From the NCBI RefSeq assembly GCF_023218175.1, contig NZ_JALPTH010000003.1:62001-126000 (forward strand): a stretch of DNA of 64,000 nucleotides. Reading direction: 5' to 3'. Shown piece after piece: positions 10,062 through 18,418 of the stretch. Position 1 is the stretch's first letter. Every line of letters begins with the position of its first letter. The translations under genes were made by a program, and so were the position numbers. Origin of the DNA: Streptomyces lichenis. Lineage in GTDB: Bacteria > Actinomycetota > Actinomycetes > Streptomycetales > Streptomycetaceae. A model generated the notes under the pieces. That model was given only the letters and a program-made list of their open reading frames with translations, was not told the origin of the DNA and did no database searches.

Positions 10062-11884
10062 CGATCACCGAGACGACCCTGACCAGCACCCATCAAGGCG
10101 TGCCCGCCCCCGAGGACGCGGTCGCCCATCTCACCCCCGAGCGCTGGGCGCGCGCCAACCGGCTGCTGGTCCGCAAGGCGCTGGCCGAGTTCAGCCATGA
10201 GCGGCTGCTCACCCCCGAGCCGCTGGGGGACGGCCGCTACCGGGTGACCAGCGACGACGGGACGGTGGAGTACCGCTTCGCCGCCGACCGCTACGCCCTG
10301 GACCACTGGCAGGTGCGCGCCGAGTCGATCACCCGGCACCGAGGCGGGGAGGAACTGGAGGTGGACGCCCTCCAGTTCACCACCGAGCTGCGCGGCTCTC
10401 TGGGGTTGAGCGAGCAGATCCTGCCGGTCTATCTGGAGGAGATCTCCTCCACCCTCTCCGGTACGGCGTACAAGTCCACCAAGCCGCGGATCAGCGCCGC
10501 CGAGCTGGCCAAGGCGGACTTCCAGTCGATCGAGACCGGGATGACCGAGGGCCACCCCTGCTTCGTCGCCAACAACGGGCGCCTGGGCTTCGGCATCGGC
10601 GAATACCACGCCTACGCCCCGGAGGCGGCCCGTCCGCTGCGGCTGCTCTGGCTGGCCGCCCGCCGCGACCGCACCGCCTTCACCGGCGGCGAGGGCGTCG
10701 ACTACGAGACCTTCATCCGGGCCGAGCTGGGCGACGCGACCGTGGACGGCTTCGCCGCGACCCTCGCCGCCCAGGGCCTGGACCTCGCCGACTACCTGCT
10801 GATCCCGGTGCACCCCTGGCAGTGGTGGAACAAGCTCGCGGTCACCTTCGCCGCCGAGGTCGCCCGGCGGCGGCTGGTGCCGCTCGGCGAGGGGCGGGAC
10901 CGCTATCTGGCGCAGCAGTCCATCCGTACCTTCTTCAACGCCACCGACCCCGCCAAGCACTACGTCAAGACCGCCCTGTCCGTCATCAACATGGGCTTCA
11001 TGCGCGGTCTGTCCGCCGCGTACATGGCGGCCACCCCGCTGATCAACGACTGGCTGGCGGACCTCATCGAGCGGGACGACGTCCTCACCGCCGCCCGCTT
11101 CTCGATCATCCGGGAGCGCGCCGCCGTCGGCTACCGGCATCTGGAGTACGAGGCCGCCACCGACCGCTATTCGCCCTACCGCAAGATGCTGGCCGCGCTC
11201 TGGCGGGAGAGCCCGGTGCCGACCCTGGCCGAGGGCCAGCGCCTCGCCACCATGGCCTCCCTCCTCCACACCGACGAGGACGGCGCCTCCCTGGCCGCCG
11301 CGCTCGTCATCGAGTCGGGGCTGAGCCCCACCGCGTGGCTGCGCCGCTATCTGGACGCCTATCTGCTGCCGATCCTGCACACCTTCTACGCCTACGACCT
11401 GGTGTGGATGCCCCATGGCGAGAACGTCATCCTGGTCGTGGAGGACGGCGCGGTGGTGCGGGCGGTCTTCAAGGACATCGCCGAGGAGATCGCGGTGATG
11501 GACCCGGACGCCGACCTTCCCCCCGAGGTCCGGCGCATCCGCGTCGAAGTCCCCGAGGACACCAGACTCCTCTCCATCTTCACCGACGTCTTCGACTGCT
11601 TCTTCCGCTTCCTCTCCGCCACCCTGGCCGACGAGGGCCTGCTCTCGGAGGAGGACTTCTGGCGCACGGTGGCCGAGACGGTCCGCGACTACCAGGCCTC
11701 CCGGCCGGAGCTGGCGGAGAAGTTCGGGCGCTATGACCTGTTCGCGCCCGAGTTCCGGCTGTCCTGCCTCAACCGGCTCCAACTGCGGAACAACGAGCAG
11801 ATGGTGGACCTGGCCGACCCGGCCGGCGCCCTCCAGTTCGTCGGCACCCTGAAGAACCCCCTGGCCCCCCACCGCCCGAAATAG
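10058..11884 (+). CDS. desD: DesD, NRPS-independent desferrioxamine synthetase (IucA/IucC family)
   Basis: ATP-dependent oligomerisation and macrocyclisation of N-hydroxy-N-succinylcadaverine units into desferrioxamines E/B. 608 residues, standard for the NIS synthetases. Family landmarks: the phosphate-binding STKPR segment, EGHPCFVANNGRLGFG, LIPVHPWQWWNK, and RTFFNATDPAKHYVKTALSV; the C-terminal FhuF-like domain includes LVWMPHGENVILVVEDGAV. Last gene of the iron-box operon; start overlaps desC by ATGA. Followed by a perfect 12-bp hairpin at 11931. Confidence 0.96.
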   Translation: MTITETTLTSTHQGVPAPEDAVAHLTPERWARANRLLVRKALAEFSHERLLTPEPLGDGRYRVTSDDGTVEYRFAADRYALDHWQVRAESITRHRGGEELEVDALQFTTELRGSLGLSEQILPVYLEEISSTLSGTAYKSTKPRISAAELAKADFQSIETGMTEGHPCFVANNGRLGFGIGEYHAYAPEAARPLRLLWLAARRDRTAFTGGEGVDYETFIRAELGDATVDGFAATLAAQGLDLADYLLIPVHPWQWWNKLAVTFAAEVARRRLVPLGEGRDRYLAQQSIRTFFNATDPAKHYVKTALSVINMGFMRGLSAAYMAATPLINDWLADLIERDDVLTAARFSIIRERAAVGYRHLEYEAATDRYSPYRKMLAALWRESPVPTLAEGQRLATMASLLHTDEDGASLAAALVIESGLSPTAWLRRYLDAYLLPILHTFYAYDLVWMPHGENVILVVEDGAVVRAVFKDIAEEIAVMDPDADLPPEVRRIRVEVPEDTRLLSIFTDVFDCFFRFLSATLADEGLLSEEDFWRTVAETVRDYQASRPELAEKFGRYDLFAPEFRLSCLNRLQLRNNEQMVDLADPAGALQFVGTLKNPLAPHRPK

Positions 11885-11899
11885 GGGCATTCATTCCCC

Positions 11900-11913
11900 G
11901 GGTCCAGACCAAT
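11900..11913. promoter_or_regulatory. Possible DasR-type (dre-like) element downstream of desD
   Basis: GGGTCCAGACCAAT contains GGTCCAGACCA, one mismatch from the GGTCTAGACCA core of the DasR-responsive element and close to the chitinase repeat TGGTCCAGACCT. It lies 16 bases after the desD stop and 43 bases before a small ORF that leads into glmS. A role in controlling glmS or its leader by an amino-sugar sensor is plausible but not shown. Confidence 0.4.
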
Positions 11914-11930
11914 AAGCCCCTCCCAACGCC

Positions 11931-11958
11931 CATCCCTGCCCGAATCCGGGCAGGGATG
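11931..11958 (+). terminator. Perfect 12-bp hairpin: des operon terminator overlapping the next ORF's ATG
   Basis: CATCCCTGCCCG (11931-11942) pairs perfectly with CGGGCAGGGATG (11947-11958) around an AATC tetraloop. It is placed as a terminator for desABCD, but the last three bases of the stem are the ATG of the following small ORF, so it could also control that ORF's translation. Confidence 0.65.
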
Positions 11959-12270
11959 TTGCGCGAAGCGACTCACGGCCCTCAGTATCTACGGGTGCTC
12001 GAACGCCGCCCGTCGCATGACGACCTCGTCGACCACCTGGTGCGCAGCACCGCGCTGCGGCGCGGTGAGGCCTCCCGGGTGGTGCTCGACGTGCTGGCGT
12101 ACTTCGACGAGACGACCGAGGAGTTCGTCCGCCGCCGCCACCGCGAACTGCAGGCGGGCGGCGCGGTGAACGCCACGATCTTCGAGCGCATCGCGGCCGA
12201 GCTGCCGCACCGCGCCGTGGCGCCGCCGGGGCTCTCGCTCCGCCAGCTGCGCCGCATCGTCTACGGCTGA
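11956..12270 (+). CDS. Small conserved helical protein of unknown function
   Basis: 104 residues, no signal peptide or membrane segment, strongly helical with a basic C terminus (LSLRQLRRIVYG). The arrangement (SHDDLVDHLVRST, then EASRVVLDVLAYFDETTEEFV, then RRRHRELQAGGAVNATIFERIAAELPHR) resembles an HU-like or small helix-turn-helix fold, but I do not recognise a defined family. ATG 11956 lies in a perfect hairpin and lacks a normal ribosome site; GTG 11995 is an alternative start preserving the helical core. It sits between the des operon and glmS and may be cotranscribed with glmS. Confidence 0.7.
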   Translation: MLREATHGPQYLRVLERRPSHDDLVDHLVRSTALRRGEASRVVLDVLAYFDETTEEFVRRRHRELQAGGAVNATIFERIAAELPHRAVAPPGLSLRQLRRIVYG

Positions 12271-12273
12271 CCC

Positions 12274-12308
12274 GGCCGCCCCGCCCCGTCGAACAGGCGG
12301 GGGCGGCC
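12274..12308 (+). terminator. Hairpin between the small ORF and glmS (terminator or attenuator)
   Basis: GGCCGCCCCGCC (12274-12285) pairs with GGCGGGGGCGGCC (12296-12308) with a single bulge. Only 38 bases separate it from the glmS start, leaving little space for an independent glmS promoter, so readthrough or attenuation is as likely as simple termination. Confidence 0.45.
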
Positions 12309-12346
12309 CCGGGCACACACGAACCACTCGGAGGGGTTTTCACCAT

Positions 12347-14164
12347 ATGTGCGGAATCGTCGGTTACATCGGCAAGCGCGACGTGGCTCCGCTGCTGCTG
12401 GAAGGCCTGCAGCGGCTGGAGTACCGGGGCTATGACTCGGCGGGCGTGGTCATCACCAGCCCCAAGGCGGCCGGCCTGAAGATGGTCAAGGCCAAGGGCC
12501 GGGTCCGCGAGCTGGAGGCCCGCGTCCCCAAGCGCTTCACCGGCACCACCGGCATCGCGCACACCCGCTGGGCCACCCACGGCGCCCCGAGCGACGAGAA
12601 CGCCCACCCGCACATGTCCGGCGACGAGAAGGTCGCCGTGGTGCACAACGGCATCATCGACAACGCCACCGAGCTGCGCGCCAAGCTGGAGGCGGACGGC
12701 ACCGTCTTCCTCTCCGAGACCGACACCGAGGTGCTGGTCCACCTGATCGCCCGCTCCGAGGCGGACACCCTGGAGGAGCGGGTCCGCCAGGCGCTGAAGC
12801 ACGTCGAGGGCACCTACGGCATCGCCGTGCTGCACGCCGACTTCAACGACCGCATCGTGGTGGCCCGCAACGGCTCCCCGGTCGTCCTCGGCATCGGCGA
12901 GAAGGAGATGTTCGTCGCCTCCGACGTCGCCGCCCTGGTCGCCCACACCCGCCAGGTGGTCACCCTGGACGACGGCGAGATGGCCACCATCAAGGCCGAC
13001 GACTTCCGCACGTACACCACCGAGGGCTCGACCACCACGGCGACGCCGACCACCGTGGAGTGGGAGGCCGAGTCGTACGACATGGGCGGCCACGACACGT
13101 ACATGCACAAGGAGATCTCCGAGCAGCCCGAGGCGGTCGACCGGGTGCTGCGCGGCCGGATCGACGACCGGTTCTCCACCGTGCACCTGGGCGGCCTCAA
13201 CCTGGACGCCCGCGAGGCCCGCGGCATCCGCCGGGTCAAGATCCTGGGCTGCGGCACCTCGTACCACGCCGGCCAGATCGGCGCCCAGATGATCGAGGAG
13301 CTGGCCCGGATCCCCGCCGACGCCGAGCCGGCCTCCGAGTTCCGCTACCGCGACCCGGTGGTCGACCCCGACACCCTCTACGTCGCCGTCTCCCAGTCCG
13401 GTGAGACCTACGACGTGCTGGCCGCCGTCCAGGAGCTGAAGCGCAAGGGCGCCCGGGTCCTCGGTGTGGTCAACGTGGTCGGCTCCGCCATCGCCCGGGA
13501 GACCGACGGTGGCGTCTACGTGCACGCCGGCCCCGAGGTCTGCGTGGTCTCCACCAAGTGCTTCACCAACACGGTGGTCGCCTTCGGCCTGCTCGCCCTG
13601 CACCTGGGCCGGATCCGGGACCTCTCGGTCGCCGACGGCAAGCGGATCATCGAGGGCCTGCGCAAGCTGCCCGCCCAGATCACCGAGATCCTCAAGACCG
13701 AGGACGAGATCAAGGCGCTGGCCGAGCAGTACACGGACGCCAAGTCCATGCTGTTCATCGGCCGGGTCCGGGGCTACCCGGTGGCCCGCGAGGCCTCGCT
13801 GAAGCTCAAGGAGGTCTCCTACATCCACGCCGAGGCCTACCCGGCCTCCGAGCTGAAGCACGGCCCGCTGGCGCTGATCGAGCCCGCGATGCCGACGGTC
13901 GCCATCGTCCCGGACGACGACCTGCTGGAGAAGAACCGCGCCGCCCTGGAGGAGATCAAGGCCCGCAGCGGCAAGATCCTCGCGGTGGCCCACCAAATCC
14001 AGGAGAAGGCCGACCACACCATCGTGGTGCCGAAGAACGAGGACGAGCTGGACCCCATCCTGATGGGCATCCCGCTCCAGCTCTTCGCCTACCACACGGC
14101 CCTGGCCCTCGGCCGGGACATCGACAAGCCGCGCAACCTGGCGAAGTCCGTCACCGTGGAGTGA
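12347..14164 (+). CDS. glmS: Glutamine--fructose-6-phosphate aminotransferase (isomerizing)
   Basis: Makes glucosamine-6-phosphate from fructose-6-phosphate and glutamine, the entry step to UDP-GlcNAc and peptidoglycan. 605 residues: N-terminal class II glutaminase with Cys2 exposed after Met removal (MCGIVGYIG), TRWATHGAPS and HNGIIDN; then two SIS sugar-isomerase domains (GCGTSYHAG, SQSGETYD, ESKC-like STKCFTN) and the C-terminal LAKSVTVE. Preceded by GGAGGGG at 12330. In the S. coelicolor order this would be the glmS copy near adpA; whether another glmS exists cannot be seen here. Confidence 0.96.
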   Translation: MCGIVGYIGKRDVAPLLLEGLQRLEYRGYDSAGVVITSPKAAGLKMVKAKGRVRELEARVPKRFTGTTGIAHTRWATHGAPSDENAHPHMSGDEKVAVVHNGIIDNATELRAKLEADGTVFLSETDTEVLVHLIARSEADTLEERVRQALKHVEGTYGIAVLHADFNDRIVVARNGSPVVLGIGEKEMFVASDVAALVAHTRQVVTLDDGEMATIKADDFRTYTTEGSTTTATPTTVEWEAESYDMGGHDTYMHKEISEQPEAVDRVLRGRIDDRFSTVHLGGLNLDAREARGIRRVKILGCGTSYHAGQIGAQMIEELARIPADAEPASEFRYRDPVVDPDTLYVAVSQSGETYDVLAAVQELKRKGARVLGVVNVVGSAIARETDGGVYVHAGPEVCVVSTKCFTNTVVAFGLLALHLGRIRDLSVADGKRIIEGLRKLPAQITEILKTEDEIKALAEQYTDAKSMLFIGRVRGYPVAREASLKLKEVSYIHAEAYPASELKHGPLALIEPAMPTVAIVPDDDLLEKNRAALEEIKARSGKILAVAHQIQEKADHTIVVPKNEDELDPILMGIPLQLFAYHTALALGRDIDKPRNLAKSVTVE

Positions 14165-14184
14165 CCACCCGCCGCACGGCGAAA

Positions 14185-14235
14185 GGGGCGGCCCCCGGCG
14201 CGTATCGCATCTCCGTACGCACCGGGGGCCGCCCC
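14185..14235. terminator. Bidirectional terminator between glmS and the stress-protein gene
   Basis: GGGGCGGCCCCCGG (14185-14198) pairs with CCGGGGGCCGCCCC (14222-14235) around a 23-base loop that itself contains short complementary bases. It lies between two convergent genes. Confidence 0.65.
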
Positions 14236-14252
14236 CGTTCCTCTTGATCGCC

Positions 14253-14774
14253 CTACGGGATGACGACCACCGGGCGCTGGGCGCGGCGGGCCAGCCGCCC
14301 GGCGACCGAGCCGAAGATCCGGCCGACGATCCCCTGGGTGGAGCCCACCACGATGGCGTCGGCCGCGTACTCCCGGCCGACCTCCTCCAGCTCGTGGCAG
14401 ATGTCGCCGCCGCGCTCCACCAGGATCCAGGGCACCTCGCTGAGGTAGTCCGCGCAGGCCAGCTCCAGTCCGAGCACCTCGGTACGGTGGTCGGGAAGGT
14501 CCACGAAGACGGGCGGCTCGCAGCCGGCCCACACCGTGGTGGGCAGCCGGTTGGCCACATGGACGATGATCAGTCCGGAGCCGCTGCGCCGGGCCATGCC
14601 GATGGCGTAGGCGAGTGCGCGCTCACTGGACATCGAGCCGTCGAAGCCGACCACCACCCCGTACATGAAGGCGGGGTCGCAGGAATGACGTGGCTCGTTC
14701 GCCGCCAGGGGGTCGACCGTGGGATCGGCGACCTGCCTGCGGTCCGCGGGTTCGGGGATTTCGTGACCGGCCAT
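14253..14774 (-). CDS. Universal stress protein (UspA family)
   Basis: Single-domain UspA protein of 173 residues. The core begins MYGVVVGFDGSMSSERALAYAIG and ends with the ATP-binding-type loop VVGSTQGIVGRIFGSVAGR followed by RRAQRPVVVIP. ATP-binding Usp proteins act in stress or dormancy; the target is unknown. The first 36 residues are unlike the family, and the downstream ATG (Met37) could be the real start; neither start has a convincing ribosome site. Convergent with glmS. A phased set of five short repeats lies about 80-165 bases upstream of its start. Confidence 0.85.
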   Translation of the reverse strand: MAGHEIPEPADRRQVADPTVDPLAANEPRHSCDPAFMYGVVVGFDGSMSSERALAYAIGMARRSGSGLIIVHVANRLPTTVWAGCEPPVFVDLPDHRTEVLGLELACADYLSEVPWILVERGGDICHELEEVGREYAADAIVVGSTQGIVGRIFGSVAGRLARRAQRPVVVIP

Positions 14775-14854
14775 CGGTGTCTCGACGAATCAGGTCCTTG
14801 TAGGAAGGAACAGGGAACGGGGATCGCTCCGCCGGGTGGCGGCCTCGTGCCGTG

Positions 14855-14939
14855 GTCCGGGAGTCAGTCCGGGAATCACCCTTCCGTCCGGGATTCACCC
14901 GTCCGGTCCGGGAATCGATCTCCCGGTCCGGGGTTCACC
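14855..14939. repeat. Five short repeats (GTCCGGGAATCACC type), last four about 20 bp apart
   Basis: Copies begin at 14855, 14867, 14886, 14906 and 14926; the forms include GTCCGGGAATCACC, GTCCGGGATTCACC and GTCCGGGGTTCACC. Spacings are 12, 19, 20 and 20 bp, so the last four fall on one face of the helix. They lie in the upstream region of the stress-protein gene. Confidence 0.65.
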
Positions 14940-15112
14940 CTTCCCGTCCCATACCCCCTAGAGTACGGCGGCACTCCGCCACTGCCCAGTGGCCGCCCCG
15001 CGCCCGCCGCCCTGCCGCGGCGGTCACACGGCGTTCCAGGGAGCATGCACGAGCCCGACCCGTATGGCAATGCCGGTTGTGTCGTACAGCGTTCCCGTAC
15101 GGGAGGGGTGGC

Positions 15113-15265
15113 CGGCGGTACGCGGGTGGCCCGGCCCCCGGGTGCGTCACGGGCGGCGGTACGCGCCGGCGGCCCGGCCCCGGATGCGTCACGGGCGGCG
15201 GTACGCGGGGACGGCCGACCCCGGGGGCGCGTCACGGGCGGCGGTACGCGGGGTGACCGGCCGCG
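15113..15265. repeat. Tandem array of about 42-bp units
   Basis: The segment GCGTCACGGGCGGCGGTACG recurs starting at 15144, 15186 and 15229 (spacing 42 and 43), with partial units on both sides sharing GGCGGTACGCG and a C/G-rich middle. The near-constant unit of 42-43 bp is not a multiple of three throughout, which argues against a coding repeat. Confidence 0.7.
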
Positions 15266-15351
15266 GGGCCGGTCGTTGGCCACGGGGTGCGGGGAGCGGC
15301 CCCGTACCGGCGACCGCCCGCCGCCCCTCTCCTCCGCCCCGGGAGCCGCCC

Positions 15352-15606
15352 GTGCCCGTCCACCCGCAGCGCCCGCCCGCCTCCCCGTCCGCGCCCGGCG
15401 CCGAGCCGGGCCCCGTGCGCGCGGCGGGCGAGACGGTCCGCTGGGCGGCGTTCGGCTGCGCGCTGGTGGCGGTGGGTGCCGTGGTCGCGGGTACGTCCCC
15501 GGGGGGCGCGGTGGCGGCGGCGCTGTGCCTCGTCGCGGTGACCGGCGCCTGCCGACGGGTGCTGCTGCGCCGCGCGGAGCGGTCCGGCCCCGCCGACAAG
15601 GGCTGA
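15352..15606 (+). CDS. Small two-helix membrane protein, conserved-type, function unknown
   Basis: 84 residues from a GTG start preceded by GGGAG with 6-base spacing. After a proline-rich cytoplasmic-looking N-terminal third there are two hydrophobic segments (about residues 30-47, FGCALVAVGAVVAG, and 52-67, GGAVAAALCLVAVTGAC), then a basic tail RRVLLRRAERSGPADKG. The frame stays open far upstream through the repeat array, but that part is low-complexity and lacks a ribosome site. It lies upstream of adpA in the same direction. No function can be proposed. Confidence 0.6.
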   Translation: MPVHPQRPPASPSAPGAEPGPVRAAGETVRWAAFGCALVAVGAVVAGTSPGGAVAAALCLVAVTGACRRVLLRRAERSGPADKG

Positions 15607-16039
15607 GGCCCCGGTAAGCGGAGGCGGTCCCTCCCGCCCGGCCGGGAGTACCGTACGGCTGACGCTTTCGCACACCTGCACCCGTAGGTTTTCAGCCAAC
15701 TTCCGGCTGACGGTGCCCCCCGGTCCGAACGTCCCGTCAGGGCCCTTCTCACCAGGCAAGACAGGGTCGCGGGGGTTGTTCGCACCCTACGCGGTTGGGC
15801 CATGCCCGGACAGCGCACTTCCCTGCGCGGCCCGCGGATGGAACCCTTCGTGATCGAATGCTTCGCGCCAAGTTGCCTTGTCGATATAGCGCCGGATGTG
15901 GAACTTGCCCCACCGGCGCTGCGGGAACCAGTAGATTCGATCATGACCAACGCCGACTGGGGACCCGTGCCAAACCGAGGGGAAACGTGCAGGTGCGACA
16001 GGACCTAGGAGACGCGAACACCGAGGGGGGCTTAGCGTC
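15607..16039 (+). other. 433-base adpA upstream/leader region
   Basis: No gene recognised. The region is less GC-rich than its surroundings around 15840-15990, fitting a promoter and long leader. Long regulatory upstream regions are known for adpA in Streptomyces (A-factor receptor, AdpA itself, other regulators), but I could not identify a specific operator with confidence. The ribosome site (GAGGGGGG) is at 16023-16030. Confidence 0.5.
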
Positions 16040-17239
16040 ATGAGCCAGGACTCCGCCGTGTCGGAGACGGGGCGCAAACTGTCGGGACGGCGCCGTCGCG
16101 AGGTCGTCGCGGTGCTGCTGTTCAGTGGCGGCCCCATCTTCGAGAGCTCCATCCCGCTGTCGGTGTTCGGCATCGACCGGCAGGACGCCGGGGTGCCGCG
16201 CTACCGGCTGCTCGTCTGTGCCGGTGAGGACGGACCGCTGCGCACCACCGGCGGGCTGGAGCTGAGCGCCCCGTACGGCCTGGAGGCCATCGGGCGGGCC
16301 GGGACCGTCGTGGTGCCGGCCTGGCGCTCGATCACCTCGCCGCCGCCCGCCGAGGCGCTGGAGGCGCTGCGCCGGGCGCACGAGGAGGGGGCCAGGATCG
16401 TGGGGCTGTGCACCGGGGCGTTCGTCCTGGCCGCGGCCGGTTTACTGGACGGGCGCCCGGCCACCACGCACTGGATGTACGCCCCGACGCTCGCCAAGCG
16501 CTACCCGTCGGTCCATGTGGACCCGCGGGAGCTCTTCGTGGACGACGGGGATGTGCTGACCTCCGCGGGGACGGCGGCCGGAATCGATCTGTGCCTGCAC
16601 ATCGTGCGCACCGACCACGGTGCCGAGGCCGCCGGGGCGCTGGCCCGCCGGCTGGTGGTGCCGCCGCGCCGCACCGGTGGCCAGGAGCGCTATCTGGACC
16701 GCTCCCTGCCCGAGGAGATCGGCTCCGACCCACTGGCCGAGGTGGTCGCCTGGGCGCTGGAGCACCTCCACGAGCAGTTCGACGTGGAGACCCTGGCCGC
16801 CCGCGCGTACATGAGCCGCCGGACCTTCGACCGCCGGTTCCGCTCGCTGACCGGCAGCGCGCCGCTGCAGTGGCTGATCACCCAGCGGGTGCTCCAGGCG
16901 CAGCGGCTGCTGGAGACCTCCGACTACTCGGTGGACGAGGTGGCGGGGCGCTGCGGCTTCCGCTCGCCGGTCGCGCTGCGCGGGCACTTCCGCCGCCAGC
17001 TCGGCTCCTCGCCCGCCGCCTACCGGGCCGCCTACCGGGCCCGCCGCCCCCAGGGCGACCCGGCGCCCGTGCCGGGGCCGCTGATGGAGGCCGTACTGCC
17101 CACCCAGGGCGGCCCTGGGGCACGCCGCCCTGCCCCCGCCGGGGTGGGCTCACCGGCCGGACCCCCGTCCGGCCACGAACCGGACGCCTTCGCCCCGATC
17201 CGCGGTGCCGCACTGCCGGGCCCGCGAGGCGCCTCGTAG
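16040..17239 (+). CDS. adpA: AdpA, AraC-family master regulator of development and secondary metabolism
   Basis: Central transcriptional activator in Streptomyces. 399 residues: an N-terminal DJ-1/PfpI-like dimerisation domain ([21 protein letters not shown] through the [15 protein letters not shown] elbow) and a C-terminal AraC/XylS double helix-turn-helix ([21 protein letters not shown], then [21 protein letters not shown]). The extreme conservation of both domains with known AdpA, the following orn gene and the TTA leucine codon at codon 135 (16442-16444) make the assignment very secure. The TTA makes translation depend on the bldA tRNA. The last 60 or so residues are Pro/Ala/Gly-rich and variable. 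Confidence 0.97.
   Translation: MSQDSAVSETGRKLSGRRRREVVAVLLFSGGPIFESSIPLSVFGIDRQDAGVPRYRLLVCAGEDGPLRTTGGLELSAPYGLEAIGRAGTVVVPAWRSITSPPPAEALEALRRAHEEGARIVGLCTGAFVLAAAGLLDGRPATTHWMYAPTLAKRYPSVHVDPRELFVDDGDVLTSAGTAAGIDLCLHIVRTDHGAEAAGALARRLVVPPRRTGGQERYLDRSLPEEIGSDPLAEVVAWALEHLHEQFDVETLAARAYMSRRTFDRRFRSLTGSAPLQWLITQRVLQAQRLLETSDYSVDEVAGRCGFRSPVALRGHFRRQLGSSPAAYRAAYRARRPQGDPAPVPGPLMEAVLPTQGGPGARRPAPAGVGSPAGPPSGHEPDAFAPIRGAALPGPRGAS
16442..16444 (+). promoter_or_regulatory. In-frame TTA codon in adpA (bldA-dependent translation)
   Basis: Codon 135 of adpA is TTA (within GGT TTA CTG GAC), followed by a CTG leucine codon. TTA is very rare in Streptomyces and is read only by the bldA leucyl-tRNA. 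A TTA in adpA is a conserved developmental checkpoint. Confidence 0.95.
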
Positions 17240-17254
17240 CACCACCCGTACCGC

Positions 17255-17289
17255 ACCGGCCGCCGCGCACTCCGCGCGGCGGCCGGTTT
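17255..17289 (+). terminator. Terminator after adpA
   Basis: Perfect 14-bp stem: ACCGGCCGCCGCGC (17255-17268), 5-base loop, complement at 17274-17287, then TT. It begins 16 bases after the adpA stop and separates it from orn. Confidence 0.75.
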
Positions 17290-17343
17290 CGGACAGGCGT
17301 CCCGTACGGTCCCCGAAGGGGGGACGCCTCTAAGGTGGGACCC

Positions 17344-17946
17344 ATGAACGACCGCATGGTGTGGATCGACTGCGAGATGACCGGGCTCTCGCTGACGGAC
17401 GACGCACTCATCGAGGTGGCCGCGCTGGTCACCGACTCGGAACTGAACGTGCTCGGCGAGGGCGTGGACATCGTGATCCGCCCGCCGGACGCGGCCCTGG
17501 AGACCATGCCGGACGTGGTGCGCCAGATGCACACCTCCTCCGGCCTCCTCGACGAGCTGGCCGCCGGCACCACGCTGGCCGACGCCGAGGAGCAGGTCCT
17601 CTCCTATGTGCGCCAGCATGTGAAGGAGCCCGGCAAGGCGCCGCTGTGCGGCAACTCGGTCTCCACCGACCGCGGCTTCCTGCTGCGGGACATGCCGACC
17701 CTGGAGGCCCACCTCCACTACCGGATCGTCGATGTCTCCTCGGTCAAGGAGCTGGCCCGCCGCTGGTACCCGAGGGCGTACTTCAACAGTCCGGAGAAGG
17801 CCGGCAACCACCGGGCGCTCGCCGACATCCGCGAGTCCATCGCGGAGCTGCGCTACTACCGCGAGGCCGTCTTCGTGCCGCAGCCCGGCCCGGACTCCGA
17901 CACCGCCAAGCAGATCGCCGCCCGCCACACCCTCCGCGACGCCTGA
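17344..17946 (+). CDS. orn: Oligoribonuclease
   Basis: 3'-5' exoribonuclease of the DEDDh family degrading 2-5 nt RNAs (and pGpG from c-di-GMP turnover). 200 residues. The active-site set is visible: WIDCEMTGL (D, E), the middle aspartate in [16 protein letters not shown], and [11 protein letters not shown] (His/Asp). Start ATG 17344 gives the canonical [14 protein letters not shown] opening. Position directly after adpA is as in S. coelicolor, where it is named ornA. A c-di-GMP enzyme gene (42605) lies in the same window. Confidence 0.95.
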   Translation: MNDRMVWIDCEMTGLSLTDDALIEVAALVTDSELNVLGEGVDIVIRPPDAALETMPDVVRQMHTSSGLLDELAAGTTLADAEEQVLSYVRQHVKEPGKAPLCGNSVSTDRGFLLRDMPTLEAHLHYRIVDVSSVKELARRWYPRAYFNSPEKAGNHRALADIRESIAELRYYREAVFVPQPGPDSDTAKQIAARHTLRDA

Positions 17947-18145
17947 CCCCCTCCCCACCCCCTACCCCGCACGGCCCCGGCCCCCGCCCCAGGCGTCCCG
18001 ACCGGGGCCGCGCCCGTTCCCCCGCCCCTTCCCGCCCCCTCCCCGACCCCCGTCTCCGGCTCCCTCCCGGCCCGCTGAAACGTGTGCGCGAGCACCCTCC
18101 CGGACCCTGTACACTTTTTCTCGGCCGGTCGGAAAGACCGGTCGT

Positions 18146-18219
18146 GGTGGGTATAGCTCAGCTGGTAGAGCACCTGGTTGTGGTCCAGGATGTCGCGGGT
18201 TCGAGTCCCGTTACTCACC
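18146..18219 (+). tRNA. tRNA-His (GTG anticodon)
   Basis: Cloverleaf with acceptor GTGGGTA pairing TACTCAC (one G-T), D arm GCTCAGCTGGTAGAGC, anticodon stem-loop CCTGG TTGTGGT CCAGG (anticodon GTG) and T arm CGGGTTCGAGTCCCG. The extra 5' G (position -1) opposite C73 at 18219 is the tRNA-His identity mark. The 3' CCA is not fully encoded. Confidence 0.96.
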
Positions 18220-18225
18220 CTAGAT

Positions 18226-18269
18226 GATCAGGCCCTGACCTGCGGAAACGCGGTCAGGGCCTGATCTTT
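18226..18269 (+). terminator. Terminator of tRNA-His
   Basis: Perfect 15-bp stem: GATCAGGCCCTGACC (18226-18240) with its complement at 18252-18266 and an 11-base loop, followed by TTT. It starts seven bases after the tRNA. Confidence 0.85.
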
Positions 18270-18418
18270 GTCGCGTGGTGGGCAAACCGAGGGCGAACGC
18301 GGCCCCGGGTTCGGGCCTGCGGACAGCCGGCATCGCTGCCGGCACCTTCCGTGTTTCTTGATCGTCAAGCTAGCGTGCTGCCGCGCCGGCGCCTCGCCGG
18401 CCTTCGGGAGGGAGACCC

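Larger units (their letters stand above)
14775..15351. other. 577-base spacer with two repeat arrays, no convincing gene
   Basis: Between the divergent stress-protein and small membrane-protein genes. It contains five copies of a GTCCGGGAATCACC-like motif at 14855-14939 and a tandem array of about 42-bp units at 15113-15265. Long frames run through in several phases, as expected for repeat-rich GC DNA, but they are Arg/Pro/Gly-rich, lack ribosome sites and are not called. Confidence 0.6.

Noticed and set aside
14989..15351. N-terminal extension of the small membrane protein through the 42-bp array
   Set aside because: The extension is low-complexity, lies in non-triplet tandem repeats and lacks a ribosome site, whereas GTG 15352 has GGGAG at the right distance.
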